Source: Streptomyces sp. NBC_00091 (GTDB taxonomy: Bacteria > Actinomycetota > Actinomycetes > Streptomycetales > Streptomycetaceae). Taken from it: a stretch of DNA of 64,000 nt. The notes below the pieces were generated by a model. That model made no database searches, was not told the DNA's origin, and was given only the letters and a program-made list of their open reading frames with translations. Where the stretch lies: contig NZ_JAPEMA010000002.1 of assembly GCF_026343185.1 (NCBI RefSeq), positions 62,001 to 126,000 on the forward strand, read 5' to 3'. Positions 49,643-60,126 of the stretch are shown piece after piece. The position numbers and the translations under genes were made by a program. Every line of letters starts with the position of its first letter. The first letter of the stretch is position 1.

Positions 49643-50800
49643 TCAGCGGCATCGGCGGGCGTTGAGCCGGGCGGCCTGGCGCGTCAGGTGGTCGCGTTCG
49701 GCGAGGTTGGGTGCCTTGTGGGCCGCCTCGGCGTACAGCCGTGCCGCCGTCGCCAGGTCGCCGTCGCGCTCGTGGAGGTACGCCGCCACCGCGGCGTGGC
49801 GGGGCAGTGAGGCGTCCAGCTCCGCGAGCGCCGCCAGGCCGGCGCGCGGTCCGTCGGCCTGGCCGACGGCGACCGCGCGGTTGAGCCGGACGATGGGGCT
49901 GTCGGTCAGGCGCGCCAGCTCGTCGTACCACTCGACGATCTGCACCCAGTCGGTCTCCTCGGCGGTGGGCGCGTCGGCGTGGAGTGCCGCGATGGCGGCC
50001 TGGGCCTGGAACTCGCCCAGCCGGTCGCGGGCGAGGGCCGCCTGGAGGATCCCGACGCCCTCGGCGATCAACGCGGTGTCCCAGCGGCCGCGGTCCTGCT
50101 CGGCGAGCGGCACCAGGCTGCCGTCGGGTGCGGTCCTGGCGGCGCGCCGGGCGTGGTGGAGCAGCATGAGGGCGAGCAGCCCCGCCGCCTCGGGGTGGTC
50201 GACGGCGGCCGCGAGCTGCCGGGTGAGCCGGATGGCCTCGGCGGCGAGGTCGACGTCGCCGGAGTAGCCCTCGTTGAAGACCAGGTAGAGGACGCGCAGC
50301 ACGGTGGCGACATCGCCGGGCTGGTCGAAGCGCACGTCGGAGACGGTGCGCTTGGCCCGGCTGATGCGCTGCGCCATGGTCGCCTCGGGCACCAGGTAGG
50401 CCTGGGCGATCTGGCGGGTGGTCAGCCCGCCGACGGCGCGCAGCGTGAGCGCGACGGCGGACGACGGCGTCAGCGAGGGGTGGGCGCACAGGAAGTAGAG
50501 CTGGAGCGTGTCGTCCACCGTGGACGCGGGTCCGGGCGCCGGCTCCTCGTCGACGAGGTCCTCACGCCGGCGGCGGGCGGTGTCCGCCCGCCTCGCGTCG
50601 AGGAACCGGCGCCAGGCCACGGTGACCAGCCAGCCCTTCGCGTCCCGCGGAGGGTCGGCCGGCCAGACGCGGACCGCCTCGACGAGCGCGTCCTGTACGG
50701 CGTCCTCGGCCGCCGCGAAGTCGGCTCCGCGGCGGACGAGGATGGCGAGGACGCTCGGCGTGAGGCTCCGGAGGAGGGCCTCGTCCATCTGGGACGTCAC
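49643..50800 (-). CDS. ECF-type RNA polymerase sigma factor with a C-terminal extension (ECF42-like)
   Basis: The protein has 385 residues from GTG 50800, overlapping the YCII stop (GTGA). Region 2 (ADFAAAEDAVQDALVEAVRV, GWLVTVAWRRFLDARRAD) and region 4 (GGLTTRQIAQAYLVPEATMA, QRISRAKRTV) are clear. A long TPR-like C-terminal extension (about 185-385; LFNEGYSG, WYDELARLTDSPIVRLNRAV) is typical of the DUF6596 group. Such sigmas lack an anti-sigma gene and are always next to a YCII/DGPF gene, as here. The extension is thought to control activity. Confidence 0.9.
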   Translation of the reverse strand: MTSQMDEALLRSLTPSVLAILVRRGADFAAAEDAVQDALVEAVRVWPADPPRDAKGWLVTVAWRRFLDARRADTARRRREDLVDEEPAPGPASTVDDTLQLYFLCAHPSLTPSSAVALTLRAVGGLTTRQIAQAYLVPEATMAQRISRAKRTVSDVRFDQPGDVATVLRVLYLVFNEGYSGDVDLAAEAIRLTRQLAAAVDHPEAAGLLALMLLHHARRAARTAPDGSLVPLAEQDRGRWDTALIAEGVGILQAALARDRLGEFQAQAAIAALHADAPTAEETDWVQIVEWYDELARLTDSPIVRLNRAVAVGQADGPRAGLAALAELDASLPRHAAVAAYLHERDGDLATAARLYAEAAHKAPNLAERDHLTRQAARLNARRCR

Positions 50801-51204
50801 TCCGTGATGGTGGGCGGCGTGGCCAGGAAGGGGCGCAGCTCGAGCCACTCGTGGATCGGCTTCCCGCCCGCCCCGGGGGCGGCGGACAGTTCCCCGGCCA
50901 GCTCGACGGCGCGCTCGTAGCTGTCGACGTCGATCACCATCCAGCCGGCGATGAGGTCCTTGGTCTCGGCGAACGGGCCGTCGGTGACCGGCGGGCGCCC
51001 CTCGCCGTCGTACCGCACGAACGTGCCCTCGGGGGCGAGCGCCTGGCCGTCGACGAACTCGCCGGTCCCCTCGAGCCGGGCCGCGAAGTCGCTCATGTAC
51101 TGGCAGTGCGCCGAGATCTCCTCCGGCGTCCACTGGTCCATGGGCACGTCGTTGACCGGAGCCGGGGCGCCGCGGTAGTGCTTGAGCAGCAAGTACTTGG
51201 CCAT
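50797..51204 (-). CDS. YCII-related (DGPF) protein paired with the ECF sigma
   Basis: The protein has 135 residues. It has MAKYLLLKHYRG at the N-terminus, the signature VTDGPFAETKDLIAGWMVID, and DSYERAVELAGELSAAPG. DGPF proteins form a ferredoxin-like fold and always accompany ECF sigmas of this group; a ligand-sensing or small-enzyme role is proposed, not proven. The stop overlaps the sigma start, so expression is coupled. Confidence 0.9.
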   Translation of the reverse strand: MAKYLLLKHYRGAPAPVNDVPMDQWTPEEISAHCQYMSDFAARLEGTGEFVDGQALAPEGTFVRYDGEGRPPVTDGPFAETKDLIAGWMVIDVDSYERAVELAGELSAAPGAGGKPIHEWLELRPFLATPPTITE

Positions 51205-51767
51205 GGTGTTTCTCCTCGCTGGTGCGACCCGTTGTGGTCGCGTTCATTGCGGGGACGGAGCCAGTCACGGGTTCTCGACATCGCCGTCCGACTTTTTTTG
51301 GGGCCTTGTGCCACCTCGGGCTCGGACCGGGGGTGGATGGGGCACAGCGCGGCAGTGCACCGACCCGCGCGGCTGCGGGGCTGCGGGGCTGGTACGGCTC
51401 CCGGGCCGATGCAGATCATCCTCTGGGGCAGCGACCGCATCGACCCCATGGCCCCGCCGAAACGCCGAAGACCACCCCGGCCTGAGCAGGAAACCGGCCG
51501 GGCCGGCACCCCGGCGCTGGTATCCGACCTGCGCGGGAAGTTACGGCGCCAAGCCCTGGACCTGCACTTGGGACACCCTGGAGCGGCTGCTGATCGACAC
51601 CTGCCGGGCCAGAGCCCGGACGAGCTCCCCGCGGGCCCCCCGCTTGCGGGCGGCGTCGGCGGTGCTGCCGAACGGCTCGCCGGGCTTCTCCCGGAGACTC
51701 CAGCGGCGCTCGAGGCGATGATCCGTTCGGGATGTTCGTCATCGCGGTGCCTGGGTAGGGCCTCGGG
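51205..51767. other. Intergenic, about 560 bp
   Basis: No gene is supported. A T-rich stretch TTTTTTT lies near 51293. A plus-strand reading near 51410-51770 (MQIILWGSDRIDPMAP ...) has weak coding character and no recognised family. It may be a decayed gene. Confidence 0.35.
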
Positions 51768-52778
51768 ATGAGCTACGTAAACCGCAGCAAGGGGTACTCC
51801 CGCGACAGCCGCTACATCACTACCCGGATCACCGCTGACGGACGCGACGGTTTCCCGGTGGAGCCCGGTCGCTACCGTCTCGTGGTGAGCCGCGCCTGCC
51901 CCTGGGCACAGCGCGCGATGATCGTCCGGCGGCTCCTCGGGCTGGAGAAGGCCCTGCCCATGGCCGTTGCCGGGCCGACGCACGACGCCCGCAGCTGGAC
52001 CTTCGACCTCGACCCCCAGCACCGCGACCCGGTACTGGGGATAGAGCGGCTCCAGGAGGCGTACTTCGCCCGCGACCCCGGCTACGACCGGGGCATCACC
52101 GTGCCCGCGATCGTGGACGTGCCGAGCGGCGAGGTGGTCACCAACGACTTCGCGCAGATCACCGTCGACATGTCGCTGGAGTGGACGGCGTACCACCGTG
52201 ACGGGGCGCCGGAGCTGTACCCGGCCGCGCTGCGGCCGGAGATCGACGCGGTCAACGAAGAGATCTACACGGACGTGAACAACGGTGTCTACCGCACCGG
52301 GTTCGCCAAATCGCAGGAGGCGTACACGGAGGCGTACGAGCGTCTCTTCGCCCGCCTCGACCGGCTCTCCGAGCGGCTCGAGCGGTCCCGCTACCTCGTC
52401 GGCGAGACGATCACCGAAGCGGATGTGCGGCTGTTCACCACGCTCGTGCGCTTCGACTCCGTCTATCACGGCCACTTCAAGTGCAACCGGCAGAAGCTCT
52501 CGGAGATGCCGGTGTTGTGGGCGTACACCCGCGACCTGTTCCAGACGCCCGGCTTCGGGGACACGGTCGACTTCGACCACATCAAGAAGCACTTCTACAT
52601 CGTCCACAGCCACATCAACCCGTCCGGGATCGTTCCCGCCGGCCCCGACCCGTCGGGCTGGCTCGAACCGCACGGCCGGGAGGTGCTGGGTGGGCGCCCG
52701 TTCGGGGACGGCACCCCGCCCGGGCCTCCCTCCCCCGCCGAGACCGTCCCGTCCCACCAGGTTCCGTCGCACCCCTGA
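51768..52778 (+). CDS. Glutathionyl-hydroquinone reductase-like (Xi-class GST) protein
   Basis: The protein has 336 residues. The N-terminal thioredoxin-like domain has the CPWA motif RACPWAQRA with Cys44, then TVPAIVDVPSGEVVTNDF. The all-helical C-terminal domain shows AVNEEIYTDVNNGVYRTGFA, YLVGETITEADVRLFTTLVR, HFKCNRQKL and HFYIVHSHINPSGIVP. In actinobacteria these enzymes probably use mycothiol instead of glutathione to reduce conjugated quinones. It is expected in the cytoplasm. Confidence 0.9.
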   Translation: MSYVNRSKGYSRDSRYITTRITADGRDGFPVEPGRYRLVVSRACPWAQRAMIVRRLLGLEKALPMAVAGPTHDARSWTFDLDPQHRDPVLGIERLQEAYFARDPGYDRGITVPAIVDVPSGEVVTNDFAQITVDMSLEWTAYHRDGAPELYPAALRPEIDAVNEEIYTDVNNGVYRTGFAKSQEAYTEAYERLFARLDRLSERLERSRYLVGETITEADVRLFTTLVRFDSVYHGHFKCNRQKLSEMPVLWAYTRDLFQTPGFGDTVDFDHIKKHFYIVHSHINPSGIVPAGPDPSGWLEPHGREVLGGRPFGDGTPPGPPSPAETVPSHQVPSHP

Positions 52779-53425
52779 TACGGCCCCGGCAGGCGGGGCC
52801 GGCCGGGTCAATCCCCGGCCGGCCCGGCCCCCGTCGGCTCACGCCTGCCCGCCGCCCAGGACCGGGCGGCGGGCGGGCGGTGTAGCCGGTCTCGCCGCCC
52901 GCGTGCATCGGGTACCGGTCACGTACCGGGTTGAGCGGGTCTCTGCCGACGACGAACGCGCCGTTCGGATCCCCGAGCGGCTTGTCCGCACCTACGGGTG
53001 CTGGCAGCCTGCACACGCGCCGAGGCGGACTACGACGTGCGCGACTTGCTCCCCGAAGCGCTCGATGAGCTCGGCCTCGTTCTCTCGCCGCAGTCCACCC
53101 CCGCGTTCCCCCCGAACCCACGGACGTCCCCAGCTGATGCACACGGACCGACCCGCGGGCCCACGGGGCTCAGGTGGCGCTGGGAACATCGGTACGCCGT
53201 TGGCGCTGAGATCGATCACGGTCAGACGGAACATGGCGCGGTAGGCGTCAGGCGACGGGTCGCAGCCCAGAACAAGTTCGACCGCCTGGCGAAGATCCCC
53301 AACGTCACCGTGAGCCTGGGGCAGGGCCCGACTGGCGGGGGCGCTTGCCCCCTGAGGGGGACTCAGGCAGGTGTGTCCCCGTGCGACACTCATCCCGGTT
53401 GGCTGCTTTGCGTATTTTGCGATGT
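52779..53425. other. Intergenic, about 650 bp, with coding-like scraps
   Basis: Two minus-strand stretches have good codon use but no start or family I know: one ending near 52877 (GADKPLGDPNGAFVVGRDPL) and one ending at 52992 (AVELVLGCDPSPDAYRAMFR, RENEAELIERFGEQ). They are in different frames and may be the pieces of one decayed gene. No gene is called. Confidence 0.35.
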
Positions 53426-54487
53426 ATGCCCAAGATCGAGCTCACCGCCCTTGCGGGCGCCGCCATGGCCCTGGCGACGGCGATCGCCCTGCCCACCCCT
53501 GCTCACGCCCGCGCACAACTGTTCGTCCCGTGCAGCGCGACGGCTCTGCGCACCGCCATCAACCAGGCCAACGCCCTTCCCGGTCCGGACGTCCTCTTCC
53601 TCAGCCTGCGCTGCACTTACACACTGACGGCCGCCGACAACCCCGGCAACGGCCTGCCCAGGGTCACTAGCGAGATCAACGTCATCGGCAACGGCAGCAC
53701 GATCCGCCGACAGTCCGCCGCCGCCTTCCGCATCCTCGAAGTCACCGGCGCCGGAGGCCGGCTCACCCTGAACAACCTCACGGTCAGCGAAGGCAGTGCC
53801 CCCACTGGCGGCGGCGGCATCTTGAGCAGCGGCGCCGCCCTCACTCTCAATTCCGTCACCGTCACGAAGAGCAAGTCGGGCCCTGGAACCTCGGGTGGCG
53901 GCATCGCCAACGCGGGGGGCGCGCTGACCCTCCGGAACAGCACCGTGAGCTACAACATCTCGGCGGAAAACGGCGGCGGCGTCTCCTCGAACGGTACGAC
54001 CACCATCTCCGGCTCCACCATCACCGGCAACACCGCCCGGGACGACGGCGGCGGCCTGAACGCCCGCGGGAGCCTGACCATGACGAACAGCAACGTCACG
54101 GACAACGCGGCCCGGCTGGACGGCGGCGGCATCCTCTCCTTCAACCTCACCGGAACCGTCACGGATTCCCTCATCCGCGGAAACGTCTCCGCGGAGGACG
54201 GCGGCGCGGGCGGCGGCATCATGAACCGGGTCGGCAGCAACCTGACCCTGCTGCGCACCAGCGTCTTCGCCAACCGTTCCTTCAGCGACGGCGGAGCCGG
54301 CGGCATCGTGAACCTGGACGCCACCCTGACCGTCCGGGACAGCCCAGTCACCCGCAACTACTCCCGGATCGCCCCCGGCGGCATCCGCAACGACGGCGGC
54401 ACCGTCAACCTGACCGGCACCACCACCGTGACGGAGAACGTGCCCACCAACTGCGCGCCGACGCCGATCGGAACATGCACCGACTGA
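53426..54487 (+). CDS. Secreted right-handed beta-helix protein
   Basis: The protein has 353 residues from ATG 53426. A signal peptide (MPKIELTALAGAAMALATAI ... AHA) precedes a Gly/Thr/Asn/Ser-rich mature part made of about ten beta-helix coils (SGGGIANAGGALTLRNSTVS, NGGGVSSNGTTTISGSTITG, DGGGLNARGSLTMTNSNVTD). The style resembles polymorphic outer-membrane/CSLREA-type repeats and pectate-lyase-like folds. No catalytic motif is visible, so adhesion, matrix or glycan binding is as likely as hydrolysis. Cys pairs near the ends (PCSATAL / RCTYTL; NCAPTPIGTC) may cap the helix. Confidence 0.8.
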   Translation: MPKIELTALAGAAMALATAIALPTPAHARAQLFVPCSATALRTAINQANALPGPDVLFLSLRCTYTLTAADNPGNGLPRVTSEINVIGNGSTIRRQSAAAFRILEVTGAGGRLTLNNLTVSEGSAPTGGGGILSSGAALTLNSVTVTKSKSGPGTSGGGIANAGGALTLRNSTVSYNISAENGGGVSSNGTTTISGSTITGNTARDDGGGLNARGSLTMTNSNVTDNAARLDGGGILSFNLTGTVTDSLIRGNVSAEDGGAGGGIMNRVGSNLTLLRTSVFANRSFSDGGAGGIVNLDATLTVRDSPVTRNYSRIAPGGIRNDGGTVNLTGTTTVTENVPTNCAPTPIGTCTD

Positions 54488-54535
54488 TCCCCCCGCCTGC
54501 CCTCACCGCGGGGGTGCACATCGGCCGCCGGGCTG

Positions 54536-57500
54536 CTACCGGTCCCCGGTGAGGCCGGCGCCCGGCAGCGTGAGGGCCGCGAGGCCCGATGGGCCGCCGA
54601 GGTGGAGGAGGTTGCCGGCGCCGGTTACCAGGTTGGTCACCGGGGCCGCCGTGAGCAGGGTGTGGACCGGCTCCCCGGACGGCAGGTCCCACAGGCGCAG
54701 CCCCGTGCCGCCCGCCGAGGCGAGCATGACCGTGTCCGACTCGAGGCGCAGAGGTGCGAGGGCCGTCACGGAGTCGGCCTGGATCGTGATCCGGCGTGGC
54801 GGTCCGAAGCCGCGGCCCCGCCGGATGTCCTCCCAGAGCCAGATCGCGTCGTAGGAGGGTGCGGCCAGGGAGAACCGGTGACCCCGAGCGGGCAGGACGC
54901 ACAGCGCGCGGATCCAGGACGGGTCGTCGACCTCCTCCTCGCCGACGAGGTCCCTGGTCCTCAGGTCCCACAGCAGGAGGGTCCCGCGCGCGGTCGCGGC
55001 CAGCCGGCCGTCGGGCAGTGCGGTGAGGCAGGTGATGTCTGCCCGGGAGTGTTGCGCAGGCAGCGGCAGCGTGTGGGATCCGGCGCTGTCGTGCAGAAGG
55101 ACGCCGCCTCTGGTGGCGGTGATCACCCCGGGTTCCACCCCGTCGGCGAGCACCGTCGTGCACCAGGCGCGGAACTCCCCGGTGGGGATCTCCCGCTCCA
55201 CCCGCTGCTGCTCCAGGTCCCACAGGGTGATGGACTCGGGGCTCGCCACGGCGAGGATCTGCCCCTCGCGCGAGGGAACCTGCCGTACGCCGCGCACGCC
55301 GGGGAACGGCTGCGACCCGCAGAGCCCGCCGCTCTCCGCGTCGAAGAAGGTCAGGCGGCTGTCCGCCGCCACCGCCAGGAGGCCGTGGCCGTACGACCGG
55401 CCGTCTTCCACGTGGCACAGGCTCCCCGGGCGCGCCGGAGGGTGGACCACGCGGCGCCCCGCGCGCCCCCGCTTGCCGCTTCCGGTTCCGGTTCCGGAGG
55501 GGGCGGACTGTCCCGGGACGGTGAGCCGGATCCCCTCCTTGCCGGCGGTGGCCACGGCCCAGGGGCGGTCGCGTCCCGCGACCCCGGCGATCGCGTCCAC
55601 CTCCGATACGGGGAACTCGGCCAGCAGGTTCCGGGACGTTCCCGCGAAGTCGAGCACGCTCAGGGTCCGTCCGCGGACGACGGCGAGCACGGGGTGTCCC
55701 TGCGGACCTGTCACCGAGGTCAGCCGCCTGGCCGCCCAGGGGATCCGGTCCACCTGTTCGCCGGTCTCGGGGTCCCATACGTGCAGGCCGTGCTTGATGC
55801 CGTGGGAGGTCACCAGCAGGTCGTAGCCGCGCGGCCCGCGTACGGCGGCCATCACATGGCCCTTGAAGGAGCCGCTGCCCAGGTGCAGGTAATCGGTCTC
55901 GTCGGGGCTGTCGACGGGGTCCCACAGGTGGATGCCGGCCCGCTGTCCGCCGTAGGCGAGCCGCGTCCTGCCGTACCGGCCGCGCAGCACGACGGAGTTG
56001 TCGGGGTGGTGGGGCCGTACGGGGAAGGGGATCGGCTCGAGCCCGCGGTACTCGCCCGGCCGCCACAGCCACAGGTGGTCCTCGCGGAGGAACGCGACGA
56101 GCCAGCGGTCGGCCCCCTGGCGCAGCACCCTGACCGCGCCGTCGCCGCGCAGGCCGTCCTCGTGAGCCACGGGGCGGCCCGACAGGGGATCCCAGATCCG
56201 CGCGCCGGCGTGGTCGACGGAGGCGAGGAAGACGCGGCCGCTGTTCCCGGTGATGGGGGCGAGACCCGTCGTCCGTACTCCGCCGACGGTGGAGACGGAC
56301 CTCCCCGTCGCGCCGTCCCAGACCCGGACCCCGCCGTAGGTCGCCGACGCCACCAGCGCGCGCCCGTCGGGCAGGCCGAACCCGTGCAGGGACGTCACCC
56401 TGCCGGGTGCCTGCGCGAGCACGTTCGCCGCCGGAACCCAGTCCGTCCAGGCCGGTGCGAGCAGCGGGGGCTCGGGTGCCCGGTCCGCGTCGCGGCCCAG
56501 GGGAAGCGTGCCGTCCTCGCGGAGTTCCCCGCCCAGGCTCTCCCGCAGGAAGACGATGCTGTCCAGCCGTGAGGCGGCGCCGGTGGTTTCGTTCACGTAC
56601 GGCTCGACGAGCGCGGCGGCGGTCACGTTGCGCCGGGCCGCGTCGCCGACGGGCAGCGGGAGCCGTAGCCGGCTGCGCAGTCCTCCGGAGGTCTCCCGGG
56701 CCAGCAGCTCCACGGACAGGTGCCGGTCGTCCAGCACGCCGGCGGCGTCGGCGTGGGAGGCCAGGTGGCGCAGGACGTAGGGGTGCGGGGCGTGCGGCCG
56801 GTCGCGTTCGGCGAGCTCGCCCAGGGCTTCGGCGATGGCCCGGTGCATCCGGCGTGGCGTGGGCAGTCGCCGTGTGGCCCCGGCGGTCCCGGCGGCCCCG
56901 GCGGTCCCGGCGTCGAGCAGCCGGTCCGGCGCCGTGAGCAGGGTCTCCGCCACCCGCTGGTGGACCGGACGGTAGACGGTGTGGCCGTCCTCCTGGCCCT
57001 CCGTGAGGTATCCGATGAGGCGGCTCGCGCGAAACGCCCGTACGGCCGTGTCCAGGTCCTGCCCGGTCTCTTCGCCGCGGCCGTCCTCCGCGAGCATGGC
57101 CCGTACGACGGCCGGCCACACCTCCGCCCACGGCAGACCGGCGCCCGGGGCGAAGGCGGTGGCCCGCAGCACCGTCAGCAACAGGCGCACCGGCATGCCG
57201 GTGTCCCGCGCGACGTGCTCGAGGTCCTCGCGCAGCAGCCCCGTCGTCCCGTCCTCGAGCCGCTCCAGCCACGCGTCCTCGTCGAGGTCCTGCACGGCCG
57301 GGGCGGCGCGCAGCTGCGCCGCGGCCAGGCGGGCGTCGAGGAAGGAGGGCCACACCCCGCTCGCCACGATGCGTGCGGTGGCCAGCGCGGTGTTGGGCCG
57401 GTCCCCGTAGGGGCTCGGGCCGCTCATGAGGAGCGAGGTCACGTAGGCGGTGATGTCCTCGAGCGCCTCCGGCTCATTCGTGCGGAGCATCTCGTACGGG

Positions 57501-58960
57501 ATCTCCTGCCAGGTGTCCTCCTCCAGAACGCCCAGCAGGCCGGCCAGCAACTGGTCGGCGTCCTCGTCGGTGTCGTCGGCATGGCCGTTGAAGCCCAGGG
57601 AGCTCCGCACGCCGAGCAGCAGGCGCACGCCGCGGCTGCGGGCGAGGGGGAGGACGACGTCGGCGATGCAGGCGGCCGGGTCGACGGCCTCGTCCAGGCC
57701 GTCGAGCACGATGGTGACGCGTCCGAGTGCTGTGAGGTGCTCCAGCAGGGCGGGCAGCGGTGGCGTCGCGCCCTCGGGCAGCGGGAGGCCGCAGGCGGCC
57801 AGGAGGTCCTGGATCAGGGTCAGGGTCAGTGAGGTCTTGGCGCGGGCCAGCACCGCGATGTCCACGGCCCCCTCGTCCGGGCACAGGTCCGGCGGGAGGG
57901 CCTGCGCCATGGCTCCGAGTTCCGGATCCGCGCGGAAGACGGGGTCGCTGAGGGTCACGAGCCGGGCGAGGAGGGCCGACTTGCCCGAACCGGCGGAGCC
58001 CGTGACGATCAGCAGGCCGGCTCCGGAGCGGGTGAAGGAGACCAGCTCGCGCATCAGGGCGGCCCGGCCGCTGAAGTACCAGCCGGGATCCTGGTCGCTG
58101 GTCCGGCCCGAGGCGCGCGAGGTCCAGTACGCGAGGGTGCGGCGCGAGATCGAGACCTGGCGGCGTGGGGCCGAGACCAGCTGCCTGACCGGCCGGTAGC
58201 GGGGGTTGGGCAGGCAGGCGCTCGGTACGTCCCGTTGACGGTGGGGCCACAGCCACTGGGGTTCCTTGCGATGGGGAACCTGCTCGCTGGCCTGGTCGAG
58301 GAGCTTGCCCCACTGCTCGAAGGAGAGGTGGGAGCCGACGATGCCGAGGGACTCGTCCCGGAGGCGGTCCAGTACCCGCGAGATCACCTCGCTGAACTCG
58401 CCGGGCTCGGGCTGCTCGTGGAGGTCGGCGCTGGCGACGACGGCCACCGTGCGCGTGGCGCGGCGTTCGGCGGTCATGTCCGACACGAGGGAGGCGACGT
58501 CCTCGCGCAGGGCGCCGGCGAAGCAGGAGTCCACGAGGACGAGGACGTGCTCGGCGGGGCTGTGGAGTGCGGCAGAGACGATCTCCCGGGTGGGGAACGC
58601 CGTCCTTTCCAGGGCCTTTTCGTCGGTGAGGGCGAAGGTGAGGTAGTGGTTGCGGGCGCCGCTGCTCTTCCCGTGGCCGGTCACGTAGACGACCAGGGCA
58701 TCCTCCTCGGGGGTCTCATCGAGGTCCTGCCCGATCAGGAACTCCTTGAGGTCCTTCACCGAGTACAGGCCGGTGGTGCGGGAGACGGTGAACCGGTGTT
58801 CCTCGGCGAGGGCGGGTGAGGCGAGCCATCCGGTGACGACGGACACCTGGGCCTCGATGGCCCGGGTGAAGTCCGCGTCGTTGTTCCGGTAGTCGTCGAC
58901 GCTCACCACCACGAGCCGTCGGTCGGCCGTCACCGGCTGCTGGTCCTCCTGCACACGCAC
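54536..58960 (-). CDS. Caspase-like protease fused to a STAND-type NTPase and WD40 propeller
   Basis: The protein has 1474 residues from GTG 58960; a GTG nine codons later (58933) has a better site (AGGAGG) and may be the true start. Order: a C14 caspase domain (about 13-200) with the catalytic His96 (VTGHGK) and Cys146 (LVDSCFAGA); a linker; a P-loop NTPase with Walker A GSAGSGKS (321-328) and LDGLDEA (419-425); a helical region (about 550-880); and WD40-like repeats from about 890 to the end ([47 protein letters not shown]). This is the sensor-switch-effector plan of STAND conflict proteins. The divergent serine hydrolase is the obvious partner. Confidence 0.9.
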   Translation of the reverse strand: MRVQEDQQPVTADRRLVVVSVDDYRNNDADFTRAIEAQVSVVTGWLASPALAEEHRFTVSRTTGLYSVKDLKEFLIGQDLDETPEEDALVVYVTGHGKSSGARNHYLTFALTDEKALERTAFPTREIVSAALHSPAEHVLVLVDSCFAGALREDVASLVSDMTAERRATRTVAVVASADLHEQPEPGEFSEVISRVLDRLRDESLGIVGSHLSFEQWGKLLDQASEQVPHRKEPQWLWPHRQRDVPSACLPNPRYRPVRQLVSAPRRQVSISRRTLAYWTSRASGRTSDQDPGWYFSGRAALMRELVSFTRSGAGLLIVTGSAGSGKSALLARLVTLSDPVFRADPELGAMAQALPPDLCPDEGAVDIAVLARAKTSLTLTLIQDLLAACGLPLPEGATPPLPALLEHLTALGRVTIVLDGLDEAVDPAACIADVVLPLARSRGVRLLLGVRSSLGFNGHADDTDEDADQLLAGLLGVLEEDTWQEIPYEMLRTNEPEALEDITAYVTSLLMSGPSPYGDRPNTALATARIVASGVWPSFLDARLAAAQLRAAPAVQDLDEDAWLERLEDGTTGLLREDLEHVARDTGMPVRLLLTVLRATAFAPGAGLPWAEVWPAVVRAMLAEDGRGEETGQDLDTAVRAFRASRLIGYLTEGQEDGHTVYRPVHQRVAETLLTAPDRLLDAGTAGAAGTAGATRRLPTPRRMHRAIAEALGELAERDRPHAPHPYVLRHLASHADAAGVLDDRHLSVELLARETSGGLRSRLRLPLPVGDAARRNVTAAALVEPYVNETTGAASRLDSIVFLRESLGGELREDGTLPLGRDADRAPEPPLLAPAWTDWVPAANVLAQAPGRVTSLHGFGLPDGRALVASATYGGVRVWDGATGRSVSTVGGVRTTGLAPITGNSGRVFLASVDHAGARIWDPLSGRPVAHEDGLRGDGAVRVLRQGADRWLVAFLREDHLWLWRPGEYRGLEPIPFPVRPHHPDNSVVLRGRYGRTRLAYGGQRAGIHLWDPVDSPDETDYLHLGSGSFKGHVMAAVRGPRGYDLLVTSHGIKHGLHVWDPETGEQVDRIPWAARRLTSVTGPQGHPVLAVVRGRTLSVLDFAGTSRNLLAEFPVSEVDAIAGVAGRDRPWAVATAGKEGIRLTVPGQSAPSGTGTGSGKRGRAGRRVVHPPARPGSLCHVEDGRSYGHGLLAVAADSRLTFFDAESGGLCGSQPFPGVRGVRQVPSREGQILAVASPESITLWDLEQQRVEREIPTGEFRAWCTTVLADGVEPGVITATRGGVLLHDSAGSHTLPLPAQHSRADITCLTALPDGRLAATARGTLLLWDLRTRDLVGEEEVDDPSWIRALCVLPARGHRFSLAAPSYDAIWLWEDIRRGRGFGPPRRITIQADSVTALAPLRLESDTVMLASAGGTGLRLWDLPSGEPVHTLLTAAPVTNLVTGAGNLLHLGGPSGLAALTLPGAGLTGDR

Positions 58961-59042
58961 CTCACTGGTCTACGGAGCCCTCCCCGGGCCCACCCGATAC
59001 GATCATGCACGCCGGCGGGGGCGGAGAGGCGGGGGCAGCGCG

Positions 59043-59975
59043 ATGAGCGAGACCACAAGGGGCGGCGGCGTACACATCGTCGGTGTTCACGGCATCGGCC
59101 AGGGCAGGACCAACGAGGTCCGCCTGGCGTACGACTGGGGCAATGCGCTCGCGCGAGGCCTCAGGCGCCGGCCGGGCGCCACCGGCACGGCCGTACCCGC
59201 GCTGACGGTTCCGCACTACACCGGTCTCTACAAGCCGGACGCCCCCGGCGGCGGCAGGCATCTGGGCCTGGGCCCGGGCCCGGGCCTTGCCGACGCGGAA
59301 CTGCCCGGGGCGGACGGGCCGATGGACGAGCGGGAGGAGGAGTTCGTCCTCCAGGCCCTCACGGCCTACGCGCCCGGCCCGCTCCCCGAGGCGCGCCCCC
59401 ACCAGGGCACCCTCGGCGCCCCTCTGCCGTACGTCCCGGGCGCGGTCACCCGTCGCCTCGCGGCGGCGGACGCCCGCCACGGGCGGGGGGCGGGGACGAA
59501 GGTCCTGGTCCTGGTCCGGCAGGCGTACCGCTACCTGTACGAGGAGGAACTCGGCGAGCAGATCCGCAAGGTGATCCGGGCCGAGGTCGAACGCTCCGGG
59601 GCGCGCGTCCTCATCGCCCACTCGCTCGGCAGCGTGATCGCGTACGACATGCTCCACCGCCGGGAGCTGCGGGATCCTGGCATCCACACGCTGCTCACCT
59701 GCGGCTCCCCGCTGGGCTGGCTCACGGTACGCCGCGGCCTGCCGGGCGACGCCCATGTGGCCGTGCCGGAGTGGCTCGCCTGGCACAACTTCCACGCCGA
59801 CGGCGACCCCGTCACGGGCGGGGCGGGCCTCGCGCACGTGGTGACCTCGGGCTCCCTGCTCGACACCCGGGTCAACAACGGCCTCGCCGCCCCCCACGAC
59901 GCCGTCCGCTACCTGGCGCAGGCCGATGTCGCCGACACGGTCGCCGCGTTGACCGCTGACGACACGCCCCTGTAG
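59043..59975 (+). CDS. PGAP1/GPI-deacylase-like alpha/beta serine hydrolase
   Basis: The protein has 310 residues. The N-terminal HIVGVHGIGQG (11-21) forms the oxyanion-hole loop. The nucleophile is Ser194 in IAHSLGSVIAYD, with candidate acid Asp253/255 (HADGDPV) and base His285 (LAAPHDAVRY). HGIGQG plus HSLGSVIA is typical of the PGAP1/serine-esterase group found in bacterial conflict operons. It has no signal peptide, so it acts in the cytosol, perhaps on lipids or as an effector. It is divergent from the caspase-NTPase-WD40 gene with 82 bp between starts, so the promoters overlap. Confidence 0.85.
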   Translation: MSETTRGGGVHIVGVHGIGQGRTNEVRLAYDWGNALARGLRRRPGATGTAVPALTVPHYTGLYKPDAPGGGRHLGLGPGPGLADAELPGADGPMDEREEEFVLQALTAYAPGPLPEARPHQGTLGAPLPYVPGAVTRRLAAADARHGRGAGTKVLVLVRQAYRYLYEEELGEQIRKVIRAEVERSGARVLIAHSLGSVIAYDMLHRRELRDPGIHTLLTCGSPLGWLTVRRGLPGDAHVAVPEWLAWHNFHADGDPVTGGAGLAHVVTSGSLLDTRVNNGLAAPHDAVRYLAQADVADTVAALTADDTPL

Positions 59976-60126
59976 GCGTCGACAGCGATGGGCCGCGGCG
60001 GGGCGAGGCTGTCTACAGAGCGGAGCTCAGCCAGTGGTACACGACACCCGCCCTCCCCTGATGTGCCGGGCTCTCGCCCCCGTAACCGGCGGTGCCTCCG
60101 CCCCGGCGCCGACCTAGGGCGCGTAT

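Noticed and set aside
52992..53393. A 133-codon minus-strand gene
   Set aside because: There is no clear ribosome binding site, no family, and only part of it looks coding. It is described as a scrap instead.
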